64,000 nt of DNA, from NCBI RefSeq assembly GCF_050433225.1, contig NZ_JBNPXQ010000010.1:103996-167995 (forward strand), read 5' to 3'. The notes beneath the pieces were generated by a model that saw nothing but the letters and a program-made list of their open reading frames with translations, was not told where the DNA came from and did no database searches. Of the stretch, positions 7,997 through 19,900 are shown in pieces. Numbering within the stretch: the stretch's first letter is position 1; the number at the start of each line of letters is the position of its first letter. The DNA is from Sphingomonas_D zeicaulis. Its GTDB lineage: Bacteria; Pseudomonadota; Alphaproteobacteria; Sphingomonadales; Sphingomonadaceae. The position numbers and the translations under genes were made by a program.

Positions 7997-10900
7997 ATGG
8001 GTCAGCCGTTGAACAATGAAAGACGTGCCGTTTTGGAGGCGATAGTCAATTCCGGTGACGCGAATGCGCGAGAGCGGTACTATAACCAGCTGGCCGAGTA
8101 TGGTTATGAGTATGGCGAGCTGGCCCGCGATGTCGCAATCAACTACGGGATCAATGGTGCTGTGGCGAACAGCTTCGCGCGCGGAATTGGGGAAAGTAAG
8201 GGCGTGCACCTATCGGATCAACAATGGCTTCAAGTCAGCGTTGATCTTATGAAAGCCGATTGGGCGGCGAGGAAATCGCTTCCGCTAAATTCGTCAGATG
8301 ACATGAAATGGGACGCTTATAACAGTTATCATTCTGCCGTATTCGGTAATTATGGTCTGCCTGAAACAGCTTGGACCGCTCATTTGCCGCTGGTAAGCGC
8401 TGGGTCAGACGCAGCTTCGGCCGCGGTGTGGAGAGAGATGCTAAGAGCTCGCAGCTTCATTCCGCAGGTTGCGAATGGACTGACAGTATTTAATCGCATG
8501 GGTACCCAAAACGAGAGCTATTATGCGTACCTTGTGAGCACGTTTGCCGACGGTCCGGGTCTGACTACATTGAGTGTAGCCACATCGATGGCATACGCAC
8601 TGAAATTGGGTTTTTTGGGCGAAACAGAAGGGGAGCATCTCGCCGCCGAATGGATGGGAGTGATGACCGGAGAGCGGATGCTTCTGGCGATTGCAAGCAA
8701 CTCCTCGATACAAGCCGTAGATGAATACCTGAACTTCATTGGACTGCCAAGCTCAAAGCAACTTCGAGATGAGGTTAACCGGGCTAACATTGTACCTGCA
8801 TTTCCATTTCCTGTTCTGATGAACGTTAGCGTACCCCGTATCGGAATCGCCCCGACGCGTGAGCGAACTATAAATGATCCGTTGGGGAACCCGATCGGGA
8901 CGTCATACGGGTACGTCGACATGCAGGGGGCATGGATTGAGACGTCGAGAATTTTAAATATTTATGCGCGAAACGCCGATGGCTCAATTGTAAAAGTAGA
9001 TGGTATACCTTTTCTTATTGGCAGGGAAGAGGGCAACGGTGGTTTGACGGTAAGGAAAACCTTTGCTTCCGGTACCAACCGGGTTATTCGCAGTGATATC
9101 ATCATCCCAGGAAATCCCGTTGGTATCGAATTTTCGGATGCTGGAGGATTGCTGGGACAGCAGCTTGGATATAGAATTGCCGGTGATAACGCGCTTGCCG
9201 GCATTGTAGCGTCTGCAGCTCTTAAAACTATAGGCAGTAATTTCGGCGATATCCTAGATGGCGTGCTTTTCACGTCCAACGGAACGGCCAATGGCTTGGG
9301 TCACTCGGTAAAAGAAGCCTTTGCTGACTTTGGAAGCGAGTTCATTGCTGACCTGCAATCTGCTGGAATCGGCGCGCTTTCTAGTTATCTTACTGCTGAA
9401 ATTGTCAATGTTGTCGGTATCGACGGCTTGGCGGCGGAGGTGCTGAATTCGGCTGGCGGCGCTGTTGTCGGGCAAATTGCGCAGAATCTCACGTCCATCG
9501 CCACGGGAACCTCCTCAAGTGTCCATGTATTTAGCAACGTGGGCGGCGCACTTGGTTCTGCCGTGGGTTCCTTTATAGGAGCGAAGCTGGCGTCGCTGAT
9601 TTGGAGCCCGGGGAATATTGGGGGGCAGATCGGCGCTTCGGTAGGCGCTGCATTAGGTGCTATCGCGGCGACGGAGTTAGCGAAGGCGGGGACGCTGCTC
9701 GCCGGTCCTGTGGGTGCCGCAGTTGGTGCCTTCGTCGGATTTCTCGTTGGCGGGCTCGTTGGCTCATTGTTCGGCGGCACGCCTCGGTCTGGAGCAGACG
9801 TCTCGTGGGACCAGGCAAGTCGATCTTTTTCCGTATCGAATGCGTATTCGAGAAAGGGCGGGTCGAAGTCGGCGGCAGTGAGCCTTGCCTCCGGAGCCGC
9901 GGCGATCTTGGACAATTATATTAAGATTTCAGGTGGTGCGTTGCACGTAGATGACGATCTCTTTGTCGGTAATTTTGGCATGCGAAAGTCCGAGTTCGTC
10001 TATCGACCAGTCAGCAGTCGAGATAAGAGTGCTATCACGTTTCGAGTTTCTGCAAACGATGCTGGCGCAGCTGAGAAGTTGATCGACTATGGCGTTGCAC
10101 GAACTTTAACCGGTGGTCAGTTTAAAATCCTAGGCGGCGACATCGTTGTTAAGAGGGCAATTTACCGTTATATTGACGAAGTGAATCTCGGTGGGGTTGC
10201 CTTTGATTCGGAAGTACTTTCGGGAAATATAGTCTCGGCGCAGGCGTTTGGATCGTACTTAGAGAATGCAAATGCCGTAAACGCACTTCTGGCGGCGGAG
10301 CCGGAAAGCGTGTTTGCATTGGAGACAATGCTTACGATCGCGCGTGGTGACGAACTAGGTCTGATGAAGCGGCATGCAAGCGACTGGTTTGGGGGATATT
10401 CACATCTATTGAGCGATGCTCATGTTGCGGCGTCTAATATTCAGTTTAGCCTTCGAAAATTAGACGAATCCGGTAGGTATGAACGCTTCATATCTGCTCC
10501 GTCGTTTGAGCGCGCGGATGGAAGTGATGTGTTTGCGCAGATGGCTATCATTGGAGGATTAGGCGCAGACAACATCGATCTTCGAGGGACTCATCTTAGC
10601 CATAGCCAAGCATTGGTTATCGACGGGGTTCGGGGATCTACCCTCGCGGCTTCAAATACGGATTTCGTCCCCCTGGTGAACGCCGCTCGATCGTTCAACG
10701 CCGGGGCGCTCCGGCAAAGCGCGAATATTGCTATACGTGCAAATTTGGCCAATGAGGGCCACGAAACCTTCGAGGCATATCTTTCCCCTGCTGCTGAAAT
10801 GGTGGTCGTCGGACCACCAGCAAAAGTCACGATATTGGCAAGCGGCGCGAAGGCCCGATTATCGGTAGGCCGCAGCTTCGTTGCGGAAGGAGAGGGATAT

Positions 10901-13900
10901 GCTGTATTTCGGGTCTCGATATCAAAGGCTCTAGGCCCGCTTGAGAGCGTCACGGTATCTTTAGAGCTGGACGACATTCGAACAGTTATCGGCGATGATT
11001 ACCTAAACTCCATTCAGGTAACCTCTTCGGCTACGGCTAGCGCCGGATGGAACTCGGCGCAATCATTGACGTTCACCGGTTCGGTGACGCAATTTTATGT
11101 ACGAGTCCCGATTAACAATGATAATCAGATTGTTCAATCGGTTGAGGCGAGCGAAACGTTTGCGCTCCTGGCAACTGTGGAAGCGGGAGCGGAGCATCTA
11201 TCTAACGAGGAACGCGTAGTATCGGGTATAGGGACGATTTTCGACGCTTCGCAACGTCAGCGAATTCTCAGTGCGCCAGTTGACGATATCTATAGGCCCT
11301 ATTTATGGCTGGATGATGTTTATGTTCACGGCGTCGAAGGGGCATCGGTCGGTGGGTTGCTGAGCGTCGCCCGCAGTAGCGCGCCGAACGTCTCTGGCGC
11401 ATTCACCATTTCTACGTCTGACAGTATTGCGAGGACCATCGATGAGGTGGCTACTGTCGATGCCGCGGACGGCAATGACATAGTTCATGCAAGCAATAAC
11501 GGTGATAATGTTTTTGGCGGCGCGGGAGACGATCTCATTTATGGAGGCGTTCTTGATGATTGGCTGATTGGCGACGGTGGAGATGATGAAATTCATGCTG
11601 GCGGCAAGACCGAGGATGGCATCGTTCCACTTGGCGGAGATGGCAACTTCCTGCACGGAGGTGACGGCGACGACCACTTGTTCGGCGGCGAAGGCTCTGA
11701 CTGGCTGGAAGGCGGCGCCGGTGCCGATACACTGATCGGCGGCGATGGCGACGATATCCTTGCAGGTGGCGCCGACTTCGTTGACCCGCTCGGTGAGGAC
11801 AGGATCGGCGACATCCTGCGAGGTGGCACTGGTGGCGACCAGTACCTGTTCCGGCGAGGGGACGGGGCGGACGTCGCCGACGATGCCGGCAACGCCGTAT
11901 CGCCGGTTGATACTCTGTGGGCGAGTGTGCGTGCGAAGGATAGTAGCCCGTCGCTCCAGGACTGGTCTGCGCAAGGTATTTATTCGGAGAACGGCGCGCC
12001 GTATAACGGTGATGATCGAGTGGTGTTCGGTGCCGGCATCGGGATCGAGCATCTTTCGCTGTCCCGCTCCGGGATGGACCTCATTATTCAACTTACTCAC
12101 GATGAGGCGTTCACGACGGACCGACTGACGCTGACGGGATGGTTCGACAGCACAAAACGTATCGAGTGGCTCGAATTTGCTGATGGGCAGGCCATCCGCA
12201 TCGGAGATTTCGTGTCCTTCACGGTCGGCACGAATGAGCCGGATTCGATCATCGGTACCGATGGGAGTGATTTCGCCGTAGGCGGTAGCGGTGGAGACTA
12301 TCTCGAGCTGTTCGGCGGCGACGATATCGGTCTGGGTGGTTCTGGAGATGACAAACTCGGGGGCGGCGATCAGCGCGACACGCTGATCGGGGGCTCGGGC
12401 GACGACACCATTCTGGGTGGACGTGGTGACGACGTCATATCTGGTGACGGCGGCGATGATGATATTAACGGGGGTGATGGCAACGACCTGATTTCCGGTG
12501 GCCGCGGAAATGATTTCCTGGCTGGTGGACAGGGTAATGACGTATTCAAAATTGCTCGCGGTGATGGCCGTGACATCATTATCGACGATTACGCCGGGAC
12601 ATGGGAGATTGTACATACGAGCGGCGGCGGCTGGAACGCGTCGCTCGGCTATGTGTGGAACCAGAGTACCAACCGAGTTACGAAGAACGGTGAAGTGATC
12701 TTCGACGGGGCCAACTGGTCCGGCTATTTCAATTATGATTACAACACGCAGACGAAGGCTGCTACGCTCTTCCGCCTTATCCCGGACGTTGCTGGACGCG
12801 TTGGCAAGGACGGGGGCAGCGCGAGCTCGGGCATGGGTGATTCCGACATCCTTGAGTTCGGCCTCGGAATTAACATTCAGGATCTGGCGCTGCAGAAGGT
12901 CGGTAATGACCTGCTTATTGGTATCGGTTCGGAGAATGGCGCCGACCTCGTATTCGCAAACATGCTCGATCAACTGACACTGAAGGACTGGTTCAGCTAT
13001 GGCGCGTCGGTAACCGCGCCGATTGAGGGCTTTGTGTTTGCGGCCACCGGCACGCTTAACACGACCAGCATCCGAATGTCGGTGCAGGGCAGTGACCGCA
13101 ACGACGTTCTTTCCGGTAACGATGGGAAGGATTGGATCACGGGCGGCGCTGGCGATGACACGATCAACGGCGCTGCCGGTGCAGATATCCTGAACGGGAA
13201 TGCCGGACAGGACGTTATCAACGGTGGCGCCGATGCAGACATTCTCTACGGTGGCGAGGGCGATGATACCCTCGATGGGGGTGCCGGAGCCGATGTCATC
13301 GTGGGCGGCAGTGGCAACGACACGGTTTCCTTTGCCGGGATGCAGGTTACATCTACAGGCACTCAGATCGCAGCCTTCCTTCAGGACGCGTCAATCCGCG
13401 CCGGGGATGCCGCGGGCGATACCTATGTCGCGATAGAGAGCTTGAGCGGGAGCGCTGGCAACGACGCTCTCGGAGGGGATGATGGCGACAATGTGCTCTG
13501 GGGCGGAACTGGGGACGCGAATGACCGGTTGTATGGAGGTAAAGGGGACGACACCTACGTCTATGAGGCAGGAAATGGCAACGACATCATCACTGATGGA
13601 AACTATAGCTTCGAAGAGGTCGTCGCGAATGGAGCGTTGAAAACCGGATATGCCGCAACCTGGACCGGCCTCGGCGCCGTGTCCATCGCAGGTGCAACGC
13701 GATATAAGTATCAGCTTCAGGTCAAACGCGTTTCAGACAATGAGATTGTCTACAGTTCTGATCTTTACCTGTACGAGACTCCGCAGGCAACGCCACCGCA
13801 GCCGACGGCGTGGGCGCCCGATGGCTGGATTGGCGATAGCGTGCGCGTCGATGGCACCAAAGTCGTGCGGTTGCGTGTCGATTCGACCGTCGATGCGGGA

Positions 13901-16900
13901 GACGACACGCTCGAGCTTGGCCATGGCATAAGCCTTGCCGACCTTTCATTCGCCTGGGCCGGCAGCGACCTCATTATCTCCGCGGGCGGTGCAGCCAGTT
14001 CGGTAACGCTGCGGAACCAGGCGGTCACCAACAGGCGGATCGAGACGCTTCAATTCGCCGATGGTCTCGCTGGCGATCTCACTCAGCTGAAAGTGGGCGT
14101 GAGTGGCGCCAACGGAGTCGACGATCTTGTGATCGGAACGGGTGCAGGCGACTCTCTTGGGGGGCTATCCGGGGATGACATCATCTCCGGTGGCGCCGGC
14201 GATGATGTGCTGACAGGAGGCGACGGTAACGATGTGCTCGAAGGTGGTGCGGGAGCGGACCGTCTCGACGGCGGGGGCGGTACGGACACGGTCCGGTATG
14301 CATCGTCGGCAGCTGCGGTTAACGTCGATCTCAATGTTACAACCGCCCAGGTCGATGGCGACATCCTTGTGTCGATCGAGAATGTGGTCGGCTCGGTCGT
14401 TGGTGCCGATCTCCTGACTGGCGATGCCGCCAATAACCAACTGTTCGGGCTCGATGGTAATGATACGCTCCACGGCAACGCTGGCGATGACGTACTAATC
14501 GGTGGTGCGGGAAATGATACGCTGTACGGTGGTGACGGTGCTGACAACATATCCGGCGATGACGGTGCGGATATCCTCTACGGCGGCAACGGAAACGATC
14601 TGATCGACACCGGTGCCGGCGGCGGTACCGCAGACGGACAGGCGGGCAACGACCAGTTGATTGGAGGAAGCGGTAACGACCATTTGCTCGGCGGCGCTGA
14701 TAATGATCAACTTTCTGGTAATGATGGCAACGATACCCTCGACGGTGGCGCTGGTGACGATGTCGCCATCGGAGGTAACGGCAATGATAATTTGCGGGGA
14801 GCTTCCGGCAACGATTCATATTTGTTTTCGCTGAACAGCGGAGCGGACACGATAGTCGATGCCATTGGCACGAACTCGATTCTGTTCGACGCGTCGGTCG
14901 ATTATCGAGATCTCTGGCTGTCTCGTTCGGTTGGCAGCAATGACCTGGTGATTGGCGTTATCGGTGGCAATAGTCGGATTACGATCCAGAACTACTACGC
15001 GACAACGTCGCCGGGGTTGATGCGCTCAATCGCAACCACTACTCATGCACTGTACCTTTCGCATGCCCAGCCGTTGGTCGACCAGATGTCGGCGCTCGCC
15101 ATCGACGCACCAGCGGCGCGAATGTCCGAAGTGACCGGTGGCCAAGCGGCATTGTGGTGGGAAGGCGGCGATGCGAAGCCGAGGGTGTCGGATCTTGAGT
15201 TGACTATCAACGAGGATGAATCGACCCCATCGCTGGCGTTCGGCGCGATAGATCACGACGGCAATATCGCGGGTTACACCATGCGCACCGCCCCTGAGAA
15301 GGGGGTGGTCACGCTGAACGCTGCGACTGGAAGCTTCTCTTACCAGCCAAATGCCAACGTCTTTGGCGAGGACAGCTTTGTGCTGACCGTGACCGACGCC
15401 AACGGCAATCAGGCAGATAAGACGGTCAAGGTTAGAATTTTGCCGATAAACGACGCCCCGACTGACATCATCCTGACCCTCGATGCGGGTGTGCAGGATG
15501 GCGTGCCGGAGGATCACAAGGATCCCTCCGAGAATATTCGGGATCCTAATGGCATTGTCATCGGCACTCTCGCGGCACTGGATGTAGACCGACCAGAGGA
15601 CAGTGATTTTGGGCAGATAAAGTTTACGACAGCCGACTGGCGCTTTCAGATCGTTGGCAACTTACTAAAGTTGAAGTCCAGCGTGCCGATCGATTATGAG
15701 CGCACGCCGATGCTCGAGGTGGTTGTAAGAGCGACCGACCGCAACGGAGCAGGGCTGTCGTTCGAGAAAACCCTTCAGATCGCGGTCCGGGATCTGGTCG
15801 ATGAGAGAAAGGGAACGTCTGGCAGCGATACCATCTATGGAGCTGCGGGTGCCGATGACATCAAGGGCTTTGACGGAAACGACATCATTGCGGGTCGCGC
15901 CGGGAACGATCTTCTCGATGGTGGCAATGGAGATGATCGCCTTTCCGGGGAGGACGGTGACGATATCATCATTGGCGGATCGGGCGCCGATACCCTTCTG
16001 GGAGGCGGAGGCTTTGATACGATCAGCGGCGGCAGCGAGAATGATGTCGTCAATGCCGGTGCCGGGAACGACAGCGTCGCCGGCGACGCTGGCAATGACA
16101 CGATCTATGGAGAGGCCGGAGACGATGTCTTAAGTGGAGGCGACGGCGACGACACGCTTTCTGGAGGCGCAGGCGCTGACCAGTTGAATGGTGGTGCCGG
16201 ATTCGATCTGGCGGACTATAGCCGCATTTCATCTTCCAGCGTTGCCGCAGAAGGTGTGACAGTCGATCTCGGCAACATGGCGACCAACACCGCTACCGCG
16301 GCAGGCGACAGCTTTAGCGGTATTGAAGGTGTGAGGGGCACCAGGTTTGCGGATGTTCTGCGCGGTGATTCCGGCAACAATCACCTTTACGGGATCGAGG
16401 GCAACGACGAGCTCCACGGCAACGCTGGCGATGATCAGATTGATGGAGGGGCCGGCAATGACATCCTTCAGGGTGGCGACGGGAATGATATCCTGATTGG
16501 CGGAGCCGGCAATGACATCATGACGGGGGGATCCGGAAACGATACCTACGTGATTACCCGAAGCTCCGGCGCAGACACCATCAATAACTACCATACAAAT
16601 GTCGCCGACAATGACGTTCTCGGCTTCCAAGACACGATCGCGGACTCTGAACTTTGGTTTCAAAAAAGCGGCAATGACCTGCTGATTTCAGTTATCGGCA
16701 CATCCACGTCCACGCGAATCAAGGATTGGTATGTTAATTCTACGCTTAGTGAGCAAACAAATTACAAAATTGATTTTATCGAAGCGGGTGTGAGCCGCGT
16801 CATCAACGCTGAAGGGCTGGTTAACCTTATGGCGGACGAGACCAAGCCCTCGGACAGGGCCGGTCATGATCTGCTGATGACGGATGTTGGCTACCGGGAG

Positions 16901-19900
16901 GCCTGGAACAGCTATTGGGGCGAGAACCCTGCGCCTGTTCTCTCGGAGATTGCTGACATTTCTTTAGCTGAGGATGCCACTACGCAGTTTACCGTAACGG
17001 TCACCGACACACATGACGGGACGGTGTCGTCTGATCCCAACAGCCTGACCATGATCGTGAAGATCTATGATCCGGCAACTGGTGAGCAGATCACTGACGG
17101 AAGCCGTGTGGCCGTTAGCTTCGGGGCTCCCAATGCCCAGGGGCAAAGGGTCGTGACACTGACCCCAACTCTCAATTTCTTCGGCTCCGCGCATGTGAAG
17201 GTCTGGGCGGCGGATGCCGGTGGACGCTACAGCGAGGAGCGTTCCTTCGATGTGTCCGTCGATGCGAAGGCCGACATGCCGGTCATCGAGTCTGCCACAG
17301 CTGGGTCTGGAGGCGCAGGCACTTTCCATGATGGCGACACGATCCCACTCCACCTGAGTGTCAGCTTCCCGGATAGGGACGGCTCTGAGAATCAAACGCT
17401 GCTCATTAGTGGCATTCCCGTTGGAATAACGCTCAACAAAGGCAGCTATAATTCCGCGAGTCAGATCTGGACCGTTGAGGGGGGCGATATTGAAGGGCTG
17501 GAGTTGGTTGGTCCCCCGAGTTGGTTCACCGACCTCAGTCTCAATATCAAGGCCCGAGCTGTCGAAACGAGCAACGGGAACATCGCCGAAACGGCGGCCA
17601 CCATGCTCGCAGTAGCCGTCAATGCGGCGCCTACCGATATCAGCGTGTCGGGATCCATCAGGGAGGGCTCGGTTTACGGCAGTCCGCAGAGCGTTGCCCT
17701 TTCGACGCTAGACCCTGATGGCGGCACTTTCATCTATGAACTTCTTGCCAATCCCGGCAACAGGTTTGCTGTTGATGCGCTTTCAGGCGTCATATCCGTG
17801 CTGACCACCGATCCAACGCAAATCAATTTCGAGACCGCGGTGGTATCCGGGAATGCTATCACTGTTAGAGCAACCGACAATGGCGGACTCAGTGTCACAA
17901 AATCTTTCTATCTGCCTGTCGTCGATGTGAACGAGCAACCATTTTTTGACAGGACTAGCTATACATTTGGTGCGATATCCGAATGGTCTTCGGCGAATAG
18001 TCCCGTGGGAACTGTGTCTGCGAGCGATCCAGACACTCTCAATGCCAGCTACGGTAGGAAGAAGTTCTACTTTCAAAATTCAGCAGGCGGGATTGTCCTG
18101 AGCTCCGCCGATCTTGGTGGAAATATAAAGGCGTCGAGCATTTCAGCTGATGGTCTCTTTCAGATCAACGCGGACACCGGTGCAATCACCCTGCGGTCAG
18201 GCGTGAACTTCGAAGCGGCTCCGGATTATACGCATATCGTGATCGTGACTGACGGAATTTCCGACGCCACATCGCGGGCGAGGTCCGTTGCAGTCAAAAT
18301 TAATATCAAAGATGAGAACGAAGCGCCCACGTTAACGTTGCACAATCCTACTTTGACTATCGCGGAGCAACCCGACAATGTGATGATGTGGTCTTGGCGG
18401 CCTGTCACGGCCGCCGATCCTGACGGCAACGCCAGCTATAACGCCGCGTTCTACAAGTTGACGGGAGATTACAGCGATTACTTTCTCGTGAATAGCCAGA
18501 CAGGCCAGTTGGCACTTCAGCGCCCTCTTGACTACGAGGATCCTAATAGTCCCAAGGCGTTCAACTTGACGATGAATGTTTGGGATGGGGGGCGTGAGGG
18601 CGCGGGAAATCACGTTGCGGCAAACTTTGCGGTGAACGTGGTTAACGTGAATGAAGCGCCGATAATTTCAGTCGGATCAGTCATAAACATTAAAAGAAAT
18701 TTCCCAGGATCTGATTATCCGTACCGATACACGTACAGTGGTTCGGTGTATGGCTACGATGAGGACGCCGGATATTGGGGAGGACCTTTGCAGTACGCTA
18801 TTGAGGATTTTGTATCAGATAGCGGCGCTCTAACCTCACCGCCGGTGCTGCTTACGGCCAATGGCAATGCTTCGTTCCATGCGGCATTGGATTCGGATTA
18901 TATCGGCGTAGGGGGGTGGAGCTTCCAGATAAGGGCCTATGATCAAGCAGGATTGAGCGGATATGCTGAGGTTCGATCTGAAGACGCTCAGTGGATATCG
19001 GACTTCGCTCCCGTTGTTCTGGATTTGAACGGCGATGGGATCAGCCTGACGTCCATCGTCGACAACGGCATTCGGTTCGATATGGACGGGGACGGGGCCC
19101 GCGATGTCACGGGATGGGTCAGTGCAGAGGACGGCTTGCTGGCACTTGACCTGGATGGCAACGGCATGATCGACCGTGGGAACGAGATTTCATTTACGTC
19201 CGCGCTTCCTGGCGCGGTGTCCGATTTGGAAGGGCTTCGCGCCTTCGACAGCAATGCCAACGGGTTCCTCGACGTCGGTGACGCTAGGTTCGGTGAATTC
19301 AGGGTTTGGCGGGACATCAATCAGGATGGATTTAGCCAGATCGCCGAACTCAAGGCCCTTAGCGAGCACGGCATTGCGGCAATTAATCTCACCGTCGCCC
19401 TGGTGGATCAGAGCCAAAATGGGAGTCCGATAGATAATCGGATCCATGGCTATGCTGAGTTTATTCGGGCAGACGGCACCGCCGGGAGCGTTGGAGATGT
19501 CTTCCTAAGCTACATTGCGGAGGGCGGAAGCGTTACGCGGATTCTGGGCGACCATCGGAGCGTTATTGGAATTGATCTCGACGGTGGGGGGGTGGCGCTG
19601 AGCGATCTCCGCCACAGCGCGGTCGCCTTTGACATGGTAGGTAACGGCGCGTTGCGGACGACGGGTTGGGTCGGTGCCGGCGATGCGATGCTTGCTATCG
19701 ATCTAAACGAAGATGGGACGATCTCATCCGGTCGCGAACTTTCGCTTGGCGATAGTGAGAGCCTTTCTCCGCTGCAAATGTACGATAGCAATGGCGATGG
19801 TGTGATTGATGTCTCGGACTCGCGGTTTAGCGATTTTCGGGTTTGGCAGGATCTCGACCAGGACGGCATCAGCCAGGCAGGGGAACTGCGAACCTTGCTT

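Noticed and set aside
11303..12973. 556-residue minus-strand frame inside the RTX gene
   Set aside because: It is antisense to Gly/Asp repeats, whose codon bias keeps the opposite strand open; low-complexity sequence and no ribosome site.
14110..16560. Regularly spaced short repeats resembling a CRISPR array
   Set aside because: They are in-frame RTX nonapeptide codons within one long gene; the period is 27 bp with no spacers and no cas genes.
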